From: Chrysochromulina tobinii | Taxonomy: Eukaryota > Haptophyta > Prymnesiales > Chrysochromulinaceae | DNA length: 15,098 bases | NCBI GenBank assembly: GCA_001275005.1 | Contig: JWZX01000622.1 | Coordinates: forward strand, 1-15,098 | Reading direction: 5' to 3' | Shown here: piece by piece, positions 6,944 to 15,041 of the stretch | Layout: every line of letters starts with the position of its first letter | Position numbering within the stretch: the stretch's first letter is position 1 | Made by a program: the position numbers and the translations under genes | Notes under the pieces: model-generated | The model's input: only the letters and a program-made list of their open reading frames with translations | What the model was told of the DNA's origin: nothing | Database searches by the model: none

Positions 6944-8113
6944 CTAGAGAGCCTGGAGGTCGATGTGCTGGCCACCAAACCATCCGGAGTGTTGATCGCT
7001 GCTCCCACTGAACCACGGGACCCAGGATTGCTTGGGGACCACGCGAACCATTTTTCCATCGCGCGCGGCGAGATCATCTAGGTGCGCGTTGGATATGCTG
7101 TCGTACGAGCTGGCGACGAGCATCTCCGCCTGAGCCGCGCTCACGAAATTCTGCTCAAATAGATCGTCATGCGCCTCGCGATTCTTGACCTCCGCGCTCA
7201 GCTTCTGATGCTGTTTGCGATCCTTGATCGCCTGCAGGCCATTCTTGATCGCCATCGCATCCTTCTTTCGGTGCTCGATGAGCACGCTTCGCTGCTCGAC
7301 GACATTGCCGCGGGACGAGAGGGCCTGCGATTTATTGTGCCTTGCCCTCGTCAGTGCTTGCTGGTGGTTGTACTCCTTTTCAGCATTCCAGCTTTTGACG
7401 GACGTGCGCACGTCCTTAGCGGTTTCCTGCTTACGCTGTGCGAACATCTCCTTGGACTGGCGAATCACCTCGGTCTTGGTCTGATCGCGGATGGCTGCGA
7501 CACGTTGCCGCTTCTCCTCGACTCTGCGCATGAGTGTCTCCGCAAACCTTGCGGCGCGGTCGGCCACGTCTTGCTTCAAGTCCGCAGCGGCCCTGCGGTT
7601 GTTCTCGAAGCGCTCCGTTCGGCTCTCCAGCGTGCGCTCGCGCTGCTCTGAGCCGTGCATCTGCACAATCTTCAGACTGACCTCGGCGAACGCCTGCTTC
7701 CGGCGAGCATCCTCCTGCTTGCGCTCCTCCATCGCCCGCTTCTCCTCCATCCCCTTCTCCTGCATCTCCGCCTTGTGCTGCTTCACGCGCGCTGCCGCCG
7801 CCTCACGCTGCTCCTTCGCTTGCTGCGTCCGGTCGTGTCCAGACCCCACGAAGTCTGCGATACTCTGAAGGCGCTGCGCCTCGAGAGCATCCAGCTCGGC
7901 GCGGAACGCCTCGGTTTTCATACGGTTTGCCTCTACCGTTTCCCACTTGCTGTACTTGGACTTGGAAACCACCGACGGCCGTGATGGGCCATGGTTCAGC
8001 ACCTCTTCCATCTCAGCAATCTCCTGCTTCACGGCTTCATCCGCGGCGACCTCTTCGGGAGTAGGGACAACGTCCTTGCCTGAGCCCATGAGGTTCCGCC
8101 ACCATAGGAACAT
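6944..8113 (-). CDS. Coiled-coil protein, paralogue of the 767-2932 gene product
   Basis: A 389-codon frame from ATG 8113. The frame stays open upstream to a TAA at 8243-8245 but has no earlier ATG (a GTG sits at 8152), so 8113 is the preferred start unless a 5' exon exists. The protein is mostly a charged coiled coil (about residues 20-310), followed by a Trp/Gly-rich end (WVPWFSG, GWFGG). Residues 54-340 align almost without gaps to residues 111-397 of the 767-2932 protein. Anchors are Y..[WF]E.[VI]EANR, a K.E.A..VR segment, a conserved Trp 178 residues after EANR in both, LSSR, and Y.S at the end. It lacks the ubiquitin-like and EF-hand domains of its paralogue. No signal peptide or TM segment; a cytoskeletal role is a guess from composition. 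The gene is divergent from the ZU5-UPA gene. Confidence 0.8.
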   Translation of the reverse strand: MFLWWRNLMGSGKDVVPTPEEVAADEAVKQEIAEMEEVLNHGPSRPSVVSKSKYSKWETVEANRMKTEAFRAELDALEAQRLQSIADFVGSGHDRTQQAKEQREAAAARVKQHKAEMQEKGMEEKRAMEERKQEDARRKQAFAEVSLKIVQMHGSEQRERTLESRTERFENNRRAAADLKQDVADRAARFAETLMRRVEEKRQRVAAIRDQTKTEVIRQSKEMFAQRKQETAKDVRTSVKSWNAEKEYNHQQALTRARHNKSQALSSRGNVVEQRSVLIEHRKKDAMAIKNGLQAIKDRKQHQKLSAEVKNREAHDDLFEQNFVSAAQAEMLVASSYDSISNAHLDDLAARDGKMVRVVPKQSWVPWFSGSSDQHSGWFGGQHIDLQAL

Positions 8114-8396
8114 TGTTGGATTACGCAGAGCGCGCAGCGACCCCGTCCACACGGTCTTCTCGTTTTTGGTCTCGAGCGATTTCGCTTGCAGATGTGAGTT
8201 TGGAGTATCCGCGCCGCGAGGTGTGCATACAATAGTACATCGTTAACATTTGGAACCATTTCCATCTCGCCCATCTTCGCAGTTCGAGCTGAAAAGGTCG
8301 GCTTTCGACTGTTTCATCTCTGGACTCACAAGTTTCATGGCGGCTTTCTAAGGAGTGAGCACCTCGGTACCCATTGCCCGATTGGCTCGGGTCGGC
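8114..8396. promoter_or_regulatory. Divergent intergenic region between coiled-coil and ZU5-UPA genes
   Basis: About 283 bases separate the chosen starts at 8113 (minus) and 8397 (plus), so both promoters should lie here unless 5' exons exist. A stop at 8349-8351 closes the plus-strand frame upstream of 8397. No TATA-like box or clear repeat was recognised. Confidence 0.35.
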
Positions 8397-11300
8397 ATGG
8401 TGCCGGCCGATATTCGCCAGTTAGCACTGGCGTATGTTGATGACGATGTCTCCGAGCAGTCGCCGCTTCTGGCTCGTAAGGCGATGGCTGAGCACATGAA
8501 ACTGAGTGGCTCTTTGAGGCAGGACACGACAGCGGCAGGGGACGTGCAATCGCACAGACAGGTTTTGGATCCGCAGTCCACGAATGTGGTCGACGGCAGC
8601 ATGGAGGAGCACTGCGCAACCATGAAGCAGGAGGAGGTAGATGCATCAGGGTCGCGCTCTATGCGGCACTCGGACGCGATGCTCACGCTCAGGCTCGTGC
8701 TCCTCTCCGGCGAGACGGCGCAGCCGCAGCAACAGCAACAGTTTCTCGTCGACGTATCAGATGCGATTTGCTACGGCGAGTTGCGCAAACTCGTGCAGCG
8801 TCGGTGCGGCTCGCGCCTCTCCAACAGCTTCCGACTCCTGAGGCTGAAGCGCTCGGGCGAGACGGTCGTCCTCGACCAGCAGACCTTTCCGAACTATGTG
8901 CTCGCGAGCTGGTGCCAGCAGCCGTGGACCATCTACGTGCAGGACGAGCGCAACGGAGAGCTGAGCCAGCAGCTTCACGTTGAGGATGCACTGGACTCGA
9001 AGAGCGTGTTTGCTTTGCTGTTGTCCAAGGCTGTTGAGCGACCGATGGCGTCCGTGCTCGTCCCGTCCGCGCCCAACGACAGCGGCAGCCACGTCTACCT
9101 GGACCCGGCGAGAGGCCGCTGGATCGTGGATACGAAGCGCTTTGGCGTGCGCGTCGAAATTCCCGCGCAGTCCTTGCTGCCGGGCGCGAGGCTTGAGGTT
9201 CGCTTCTTCACGCCCGCCGCTGTAGGCTACCTCATGGGTCGTGGTCTCACGCGCGAGCTCATGTATACGCCGATCGTCCGCGTCGACTACCCAGCCTTCA
9301 AGGACGACGACGCCCAGGACGACGCCGAGCGGCCGGGGATCATCGGCAAGTCGCCACCACTTTTCAAGATGCCTCTTACTCTAGTGCTGCCACACTCGTT
9401 TGATGCGAGTGGAGGGGAGGAGTCGTGCCTCTTGATGGGCGCGGCGCATGGCGCCACGCACTGGGCCCCCGTGCATGCAGCCGATGACGTGGGGAGCCTC
9501 TATTGCGATGACCTCGTACTGGACGAGAGGGAGTTGCGTGCGTCGATCCCGTTCGCCGGCCTCTTCTGCGCGTTCGCACACCCTCACGTGGAGGTCATCA
9601 CTGCAGTGCGACTCCACTTGTACATGCGCCCCGAGGTGGGGCGCGACAGCCCCTTTTCACTGCGCGTCTACTTGTGCCCTGAGCTGCCCACGGAGCTGGA
9701 GGAGCTCGCCTTGGCGGAGGCGTCTCAGTGGGGGAACTCGGTGCGTGTTGGCAGCTCCAAGCTGCTTTTCTTGTGCCTAGGGGCGAAGCTCCGCATGTCG
9801 TATATTGACGACCGGACGGGGGAGCGGCATGACGGTGAGCTCGTGTGGCAGGGCAGGCGCACCTTGCTTGAGCTCACGCTGCCGATGGCGGGCGACAAGG
9901 GAGATGAGCCTGCACAGGGCGACATGGACCGACGCATGAGACTTCGAGGCCAACTGGCTGTCGATGTGGTCGCGGGGGTCGGCAAGCGCGCCTCCAGGCC
10001 CCCAGCAGTGGCTCGCAAGGCCGGCATCCCCGAGACGGGCTACACGGTGGAGTTTGAGACGCGCCTCAATCTCGAGATGCGCCCGGATGCGCCCGTGCTC
10101 GCGCTGCTCGAGCGCACGCCGCACGAGTTCACCGTGGTGTGGCCAAAGGTGCGAGCTCCCGACTCCGAGATCGCGGCCGAGATAACGCACTACGCGCTCG
10201 AGCTGCAGATGAGTGCACCCTCTGGCTCGCCATATGAGTGGAGGGAGCTCTGGTGCGGTGCGGGGCACGAACTCGTCGACTTCCGAGCACTGGTGAATGA
10301 GGAGATGGCGCGCACGAGCGGCGACGAGCGTGCGTTGCGCGATGCACAGCAGCACACGAAGGCACGACGTTTGAAGCTGACCGAGGCGTTGGCGCAGGCG
10401 AAGGCGGAGGCGGAGGCCCTTGCGGTCGGCGAAACGTCGAGCACGGGGCGCCACAGGAGGCGAAAGCGGCACCAAGATTCAAACGCGGCGCAAGATTCAA
10501 ACGCGGCGGGCGCGGCGGGCGCGGCGGGCGCGGCGGGCGCGGCGGGTGCGGCGGGTGCGGCGGGTGCGGCTGAGAGTGCCTCGTCGGCGCCTTTTGCCGA
10601 CACGGCGCCTGCTGCCGAGGTGCTGTACGGCTACTCGTTGAGTGTGGATCCAAGTCTCTTCGGGCGGCTGCGCATGCGCTGCTGGAGCAATGCCGAGGTG
10701 CGGCCGTCGCGCTATAGCAATGCCGTGCGCTTGCCGCAGGGCGTGCCCGGCGCGGTGGGCGGTGAGCCGCCCCCTCCCAAGGACGTGGAGCAACTGCTGC
10801 TCGAAAAGGCGCGAGAGACCTACTTTAGCAAGCAGCCTCAGCACGTGACGGACGGCGGGTGGCCCGTCGCCCACCGCATCGGCAACGCGCCGAGTCGGCA
10901 GGAATGGGGCGGCAACACCCTTCTCTTGTCGGCGCCGTCGAGCGAGCAGCACGGTGCCGTACCGGTGCCGTACGACGTCCCGCGGCTGCCTGTCCGTGAC
11001 ACGGCTGGGCTCGCCAAGGCGGGCGCGGCGCTCGCGGCACAGTACCGTGCGATGGGCGCCGAGGGCGGAGGCGGGGGGCTAGTGTTTGGACTTCGGGTCG
11101 ACCATGTGCTGCAGGCAATCCTGGGCACGCCGACGGCCAACGGCCAGTACTCGCCGCGACGCACGCTGAGCACGCTGCAGCAGCCGCTGATGGCCATGTG
11201 TGAGGTCGTCTACCACGACGTGCTCCTGCCGCTCCTTGACGGCGCGCGCGTGCTGCGCAGCGAGTGGCAGCTTGTGGGCGAGAAGATGGCGGGCATCATC

Positions 11301-13334
11301 CCGCGAATTGTGTCGCACGCTTGCTACTACACGCGGGTGAGTCCGCACGTGGCCGAGCTGCTCGAGATCTTGAGGAGCTTCTATGAGATGCTTCGTCAGT
11401 GCCAGCACGAGCAGTGCCTCACCTTCCATCTTGGCCATCCCGAGTACTCAGGCCCGTTGAAGCGCCAGCTGCGCGCGGAGGCGACCGTTGAAGTCTGTGT
11501 GCTGCTGTGGAAACTCTCGACGAGGATGCTCGAGATGGAGCTCGACGTGGCCGCCCACGTGGCCGCCCAGCGCCCCTGTGACGAAATGGAGCCCTGGAGG
11601 CCGCCGCCCTCGAAGCTGCCCCCTGTTCAGGTAACGGCCGCCGCGCCCGCTGCCACCAGTGCCACTCGCAAAGCGGGTGCCAACGGCCGACCCACGGCGT
11701 GCTCGCCACGGCGCGCCACGCGGCCGCGCCCCCCGCGGTTTGCCCCGCGGCTTGGTCACGTGGTTGTCATCGATCCGAGCCGGCCGCAGTACGCGGGTGG
11801 GGGCGGCAACAACAGCGTGGTCGTGTACGAGCGTCAACCGACTTATGAGATCGAGCTGACGCAGAGCATGCGTGCTAGGGACGCTCTTGCACAGCGGCAC
11901 GCGCGCTCGCTGCACCTGATGGGCGGGCGCACCGACGGAGTGCATCTCCTCGACGAGATCGACTGGGGGCGTGGCGCGCGCTCGCTACAGCGCGAGATCG
12001 TCTCGATGCTCGATCGTGCCAAGGTAGCTCCGAAGGACTGGGTGCATGCGTGGAGGGCGCTCGCCACCGGCGGCACAGACGCTGGCGGCACGCTCGGTGA
12101 TAAACCTAAGCATGGGGGCGAGGGTATTCATGTCACCCACGGCGGCAGCGTGCCCGCTGGCGACCCGATGAGCTTCGAGTCGACACGTGTGCCCACGCGC
12201 CACCCGCTGTGGCGTGGAGCTTCATCGGCCATCGACGTGAATCCAGGGCTCTTCACGTTCACGGACCTCGAGAGCGTCGTCAGAGCGATCGTTCGACCGG
12301 TAGACGATGGACCTTGCTCGCACTGGCAGCGGCTGCTCGTTCCGGCCGTGCTGGCGATGCACAGGGAGCTCCGGCGCAAGGACGAGCGCATCGAGAGCTC
12401 GGCGCTCGTCGGCTGGTTGGTTGAGGGATGGCGCCGGGCATTTGTTCTGGAGCACACGCCACAGCCTCCCAAGCGCGTCCCGCTCATCAACCCGCCACAG
12501 CTCACTAGTGTTCACAGTGCGCTCGAGTTCACAGTAGTCCCCGTGATGGAGGGTGCGAAGGTCCCTCCACCTTCGCGTGCCAGCAGGCCTGGCAGCGCCT
12601 CTAGTACACGCTGGCTGGGGCGGCCGGCCAGCACGGACTCGCCGTTGCGCCCGTCTCTGCCCCCCAGCAGGCCTGGCAGCGCCCACGGCAGCGCGGCCAC
12701 GAAAGTGAACCCGACGACGCGGGAAAGACCCGCGTCGGCGGTAGCGCGGATGCCGCCTCCACCGCCGCCCTCGCGTCCCTCGTCGGCGTTCGCCCGTAAC
12801 GCGTCCGCGCCACGTCCGGGGACGGCGCCCGCGGGGCTGTCCAAGGCGCGTGTCGCGCTGACCATCGACGGCCATCTCTCCACCGAGATTGAGAGCGAGA
12901 TGCACACCGAGATGGACACCGAGATGGACACCAAGGGGGCAGCCGCCGACGCCTCGCTGCGCCCGCGCCCACGCTCAGCGCTCGTCCGAAGCGCCAGCGA
13001 AGTGACTCCACTCGAACGTTATCGACGGATCCAGGCCGCACGCACGCACACATGCATGCAGCGCCGGGGCGGGGCGTCCATGCACAGTGTATACGAGGCG
13101 CCGTCGCTCTTCGAAGAACTCGCTTCGATTCCCCCGAAGAGCCTAGACGCCCGGCACGGCGCTTTGTCAAGCCCCACAAGTGCGGGCAGCCTGCTAAGCA
13201 CCGTGCCGGGCACCCTGCTAAGCGCCTCGCTCGTGCGCATGGCTGCGGACGCGCCGCTCTCGACATCGGAGACGGGACAAAGCAGCCCGATGTGGTCGGC
13301 GCCGGTCTCGATGGCCTACAGAGCGATGCTGTGA
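8397..13334 (+). CDS. Large ZU5-UPA protein with split FN3-like fold and RPxSA tail
   Basis: A 1645-codon frame; TAA at 8349-8351 closes it upstream and ATG 8397 is the first Met codon (a GTG at 8355 is less likely). Residues about 95-185 look like a beta-grasp fold (ubiquitin/RBD-like; weak). Residues about 233-395 match ZU5: FGVRVEIPAQSLLPGARLEV, TPIVRV, PLTLVLPHS and SIPFAGLFCAFA. Residues about 400-500 match UPA: SLRVYLCPELPTELEELAL then LRMSYID, closely following the UNC5/PIDD pattern. An FN3-like fold starts near 561 (FTVVWPKV, HYALELQM) and resumes at about 743-780 (RLRMRCWSNAEVRPSRYSNA), interrupted by about 110 residues of coiled coil and a (GAA)7 tract. A helical region (about 900-1060) follows, then a disordered Pro/Ser/Arg tail. 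No signal peptide, TM or clear death domain is seen. In animals ZU5-UPA acts in scaffolding and signalling; the role here is unknown. Confidence 0.82.
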   Translation: MVPADIRQLALAYVDDDVSEQSPLLARKAMAEHMKLSGSLRQDTTAAGDVQSHRQVLDPQSTNVVDGSMEEHCATMKQEEVDASGSRSMRHSDAMLTLRLVLLSGETAQPQQQQQFLVDVSDAICYGELRKLVQRRCGSRLSNSFRLLRLKRSGETVVLDQQTFPNYVLASWCQQPWTIYVQDERNGELSQQLHVEDALDSKSVFALLLSKAVERPMASVLVPSAPNDSGSHVYLDPARGRWIVDTKRFGVRVEIPAQSLLPGARLEVRFFTPAAVGYLMGRGLTRELMYTPIVRVDYPAFKDDDAQDDAERPGIIGKSPPLFKMPLTLVLPHSFDASGGEESCLLMGAAHGATHWAPVHAADDVGSLYCDDLVLDERELRASIPFAGLFCAFAHPHVEVITAVRLHLYMRPEVGRDSPFSLRVYLCPELPTELEELALAEASQWGNSVRVGSSKLLFLCLGAKLRMSYIDDRTGERHDGELVWQGRRTLLELTLPMAGDKGDEPAQGDMDRRMRLRGQLAVDVVAGVGKRASRPPAVARKAGIPETGYTVEFETRLNLEMRPDAPVLALLERTPHEFTVVWPKVRAPDSEIAAEITHYALELQMSAPSGSPYEWRELWCGAGHELVDFRALVNEEMARTSGDERALRDAQQHTKARRLKLTEALAQAKAEAEALAVGETSSTGRHRRRKRHQDSNAAQDSNAAGAAGAAGAAGAAGAAGAAGAAESASSAPFADTAPAAEVLYGYSLSVDPSLFGRLRMRCWSNAEVRPSRYSNAVRLPQGVPGAVGGEPPPPKDVEQLLLEKARETYFSKQPQHVTDGGWPVAHRIGNAPSRQEWGGNTLLLSAPSSEQHGAVPVPYDVPRLPVRDTAGLAKAGAALAAQYRAMGAEGGGGGLVFGLRVDHVLQAILGTPTANGQYSPRRTLSTLQQPLMAMCEVVYHDVLLPLLDGARVLRSEWQLVGEKMAGIIPRIVSHACYYTRVSPHVAELLEILRSFYEMLRQCQHEQCLTFHLGHPEYSGPLKRQLRAEATVEVCVLLWKLSTRMLEMELDVAAHVAAQRPCDEMEPWRPPPSKLPPVQVTAAAPAATSATRKAGANGRPTACSPRRATRPRPPRFAPRLGHVVVIDPSRPQYAGGGGNNSVVVYERQPTYEIELTQSMRARDALAQRHARSLHLMGGRTDGVHLLDEIDWGRGARSLQREIVSMLDRAKVAPKDWVHAWRALATGGTDAGGTLGDKPKHGGEGIHVTHGGSVPAGDPMSFESTRVPTRHPLWRGASSAIDVNPGLFTFTDLESVVRAIVRPVDDGPCSHWQRLLVPAVLAMHRELRRKDERIESSALVGWLVEGWRRAFVLEHTPQPPKRVPLINPPQLTSVHSALEFTVVPVMEGAKVPPPSRASRPGSASSTRWLGRPASTDSPLRPSLPPSRPGSAHGSAATKVNPTTRERPASAVARMPPPPPPSRPSSAFARNASAPRPGTAPAGLSKARVALTIDGHLSTEIESEMHTEMDTEMDTKGAAADASLRPRPRSALVRSASEVTPLERYRRIQAARTHTCMQRRGGASMHSVYEAPSLFEELASIPPKSLDARHGALSSPTSAGSLLSTVPGTLLSASLVRMAADAPLSTSETGQSSPMWSAPVSMAYRAML
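10473..10571 (+). repeat. In-frame tandem repeats within the FN3-like insertion
   Basis: Two perfect 18-nt copies of CAAGATTCAAACGCGGCG (10473-10490 and 10491-10508; peptide QDSNAA) run directly into seven 9-nt units of GGYGCGGCK (10509-10571), giving (Gly-Ala-Ala)7. All lengths are multiples of three, so copy-number change keeps the frame. The four upstream 9-mers use GGC and the last three GGT, which suggests stepwise expansion. Confidence 0.9.
12581..12932 (+). repeat. Degenerate coding repeats in the tail: RPxSA motifs and EMxT units
   Basis: The tail holds six RP-x-(S/T)A or related motifs (RPGSA twice, RPASA, RPSSA, RPGTA and a final PRPRSA near 12960-12980). A 19-base stretch, CAGCAGGCCTGGCAGCGCC, is identical at 12581-12599 and 12665-12683, 84 bases apart. 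Just downstream, three 12-nt units of GAGATGSACACC (12897-12932) encode EMHT, EMDT and EMDT. The repeats are in frame and the region looks intrinsically disordered. Confidence 0.75.
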
Positions 13335-13565
13335 GAAGTCAGAAGAAGGCGCAGCTCGTCTATTGGACGAGAGCCTTCCCGACGTGAGACTGTGAGGTGT
13401 GCAGGCTTTGCGGCGATCTTGTAGTTAAAGTGTGTAGAGGTGCTAGTTGTGGGAGCTAGGAGGCTTGATATGCGAGTGTCTAATCATGGAAAGTGAATGT
13501 GAGAGGTGGCGCCGTCGTGAGCAGTTTTGTGGACGCCTGGGTCCTGGACGCCTTGTTGCGGCGCG
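13335..13565. other. Short intergenic region, 3' of ZU5-UPA gene and 5' of DUF3431 gene
   Basis: About 231 bases between two plus-strand genes. It includes a small hairpin, CTCGTC-TATTG-GACGAG (13355-13371), 21 bases after the upstream stop, followed by a pyrimidine stretch; it could help 3'-end formation. TGTAGTTAAA at about 13421 is repeated near the end of the 3206-4504 gene. No promoter motif was recognised. A stop at 13518-13520 closes the frame of the next gene. Confidence 0.4.
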
Positions 13566-14753
13566 ATGTGGCCGACCGCCGGCCTACAAGATTTACGCGT
13601 GCGCGTGCAAGAGCCGATGCTCCAAGTCTGTGTTACAACCTGCTGCGGTCGTGACCTCTCCTGGGCCGGAGATCTCCTGAGTGCTGGCGGCTGGGGCCCT
13701 CCCAAGCTTCACCGCAAGAGGCGAGATTTTGATGGAGGTACTTCACTATCTCTGCCATCAATCCTTGGCCGCCACGCCCAGCTGATGATTTACCACAAGG
13801 GCGGTAATTCTTCCGAGGTCCGCATGCTTCTTGATGCGGTGCGTGCACGTGTGGCGCACCCGGCCTCCGTGAAGGCGGTGCTACTGCCAAATGCTCCTGG
13901 ACGTGAGGGCCACACGATAGCGCATCACATCGCCGAGAATTGGAACCACCTGGCGCTCGTGACCACCTTTGTGCAGGGCGACGTCAAGGCGGACCACATG
14001 GTGCCAATTGTCGAGCTGCACGACGCGCTCGTTCGGGCCCGCCAGCATGTCATGACGGAATGGTCGGAGTTGACTCACACATTCGGTGTGGCCGCACCGC
14101 ACCATGGCAGCGCCGACGCCGCTCGAGCTATTGTGCAGCGCATGGCCAGCGTCATGCAGGCCGCAGCCCCGAACACGGGCGCAGCCTGCCTCTGCCACGC
14201 GAGCGAGCTGCCTCCGCTGCTCTGCGAGGCCGACACGGGTCCTGATGCCAGAGCTTGGCCATGCCCAACGTGGTTTAGAGAGGCACAGCACAAGAGCCAT
14301 GGTGCGCTCCAGCAGCTCGGCGGCTACACTTCGCTGATGGGCTTCGTCATGCACGGCTTTCTCGGCGAGCAGACCTGGCCCGGCATGCGAATTCCTTGGT
14401 GCAATGCCGGCGCGCTCTCGGTGACCGTTGACCAGGCACGCGCCGCCAAGCCTGTGGAGTGGTGGCTCGCCCTCCGCCAGCTGCTGGAGCGCGACCGCAA
14501 GATCAAATGGGTGAGTGCGCTCCGGATGGCGCACGTCTTCGAGCGGCTCTGGTTACGCATCTTCAGCAGCACGCCAATACAAGGGGGTAGCGGTGATGTC
14601 AGCAGTGGTGGCAAGAGGCGCAGCGTGCCGTCGTGCCTCGACGATCCGAATGCGACTTGCTGTGTGAAGCACCACGAGTGCTGCTGTCCTACTCGTCGCC
14701 GCCCGCCTGCAGGTCGGGAGGAGCCCATGGAGGTGGCCCTGGCTCCCATTTGA
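13566..14753 (+). CDS. DUF3431-family protein (putative glycosyltransferase-like)
   Basis: A 395-codon frame from the first in-frame ATG at 13566; the frame is closed upstream at 13518-13520. Family hallmarks appear in order: an N-terminal strand with DLSW, IYHKGG (75-80), the signature LPNAPGREGHTIAHHI (107-122), followed by TFVQGD (about 136-141), and a C-terminal WWLALRQLL...HVFERLWLRIF block (about 299-335). DUF3431 proteins are found in fungi, plants and algae and are thought to be glycosyltransferase-like, but the activity is not established. After the domain comes a tail of about 60 residues that is unusual: Ser/Gly/Lys-rich, then a Cys cluster (CC, CCC), then Arg/Pro-rich. No signal peptide or TM anchor is visible at this start, so an N-terminal exon could be missing. 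Confidence 0.75.
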   Translation: MWPTAGLQDLRVRVQEPMLQVCVTTCCGRDLSWAGDLLSAGGWGPPKLHRKRRDFDGGTSLSLPSILGRHAQLMIYHKGGNSSEVRMLLDAVRARVAHPASVKAVLLPNAPGREGHTIAHHIAENWNHLALVTTFVQGDVKADHMVPIVELHDALVRARQHVMTEWSELTHTFGVAAPHHGSADAARAIVQRMASVMQAAAPNTGAACLCHASELPPLLCEADTGPDARAWPCPTWFREAQHKSHGALQQLGGYTSLMGFVMHGFLGEQTWPGMRIPWCNAGALSVTVDQARAAKPVEWWLALRQLLERDRKIKWVSALRMAHVFERLWLRIFSSTPIQGGSGDVSSGGKRRSVPSCLDDPNATCCVKHHECCCPTRRRPPAGREEPMEVALAPI

Positions 14754-14781
14754 CACACCGTCACATGGATATGTTGACGCG

Positions 14782-14877
14782 TTGGTATTTTAGCTCGCCC
14801 GGTTCTTCCCACTTCCGCACATCTCGCTTCATCTGCGGCCGAGAGCGGAGAGCGGAGAGCGGGCGAACTAATACCAA
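14782..14877. repeat. Imperfect inverted repeat around a GAGAGCG triple tandem
   Basis: The left arm TTGGTATTTTAGCTCGCCCG (14782-14801) pairs with the right arm CGGGCGAACTAATACCAA (14860-14877): 17 of 18 right-arm bases match, with a two-base gap. The spacer of about 58 bases ends with three 7-nt GAGAGCG units (14841-14861). It could be a small terminal-inverted-repeat element, a stem-loop transcript or a chance fold; no flanking target-site duplication was recognised. Confidence 0.55.
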
Positions 14878-14961
14878 ATCGACTGCTGCAGACAAATCGA
14901 ATGCGTACGTCGTGTCGATCTTTATCGTTACCGCCGAGACCCGAGCGTAACGACCGTCCGC

Positions 14962-14970
14962 TATATATAA
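14962..14970 (+). promoter_or_regulatory. TATA-like box TATATATAA
   Basis: An AT-only run in GC-rich surroundings, about 70-80 bases upstream of an ATG at 15042 whose frame is open to the window end. It would suit a core promoter reading rightwards. An inverted pair, CGTTAC (14926-14931) and GTAACG (14946-14951), sits just upstream. The surrounding stretch from 14754 to 15041 shows no convincing gene. Confidence 0.4.
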
Positions 14971-15041
14971 ATCGGCCGTGTAGACGTGTTGCACGCCGGT
15001 GTGAAACGAGCGAGATCCGACAAAATTTTCGAACTCCCGCA

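Noticed and set aside
9360-9620. PIDD-like autoproteolysis site in the ZU5 domain
   Set aside because: The His-Phe-Ser cleavage motif is not present; PHSF and CAFAHPH only resemble it superficially.
11100-11580. Death domain after the ZU5-UPA-FN3 region
   Set aside because: The region is helical and has a vaguely similar EWQLVGEKMAGII stretch, but no reliable death-domain pattern can be followed.
12222-12905. Minus-strand 227-codon frame within the ZU5-UPA gene
   Set aside because: Arg-rich antisense shadow with no domain; the plus frame is continuous for 1645 codons.
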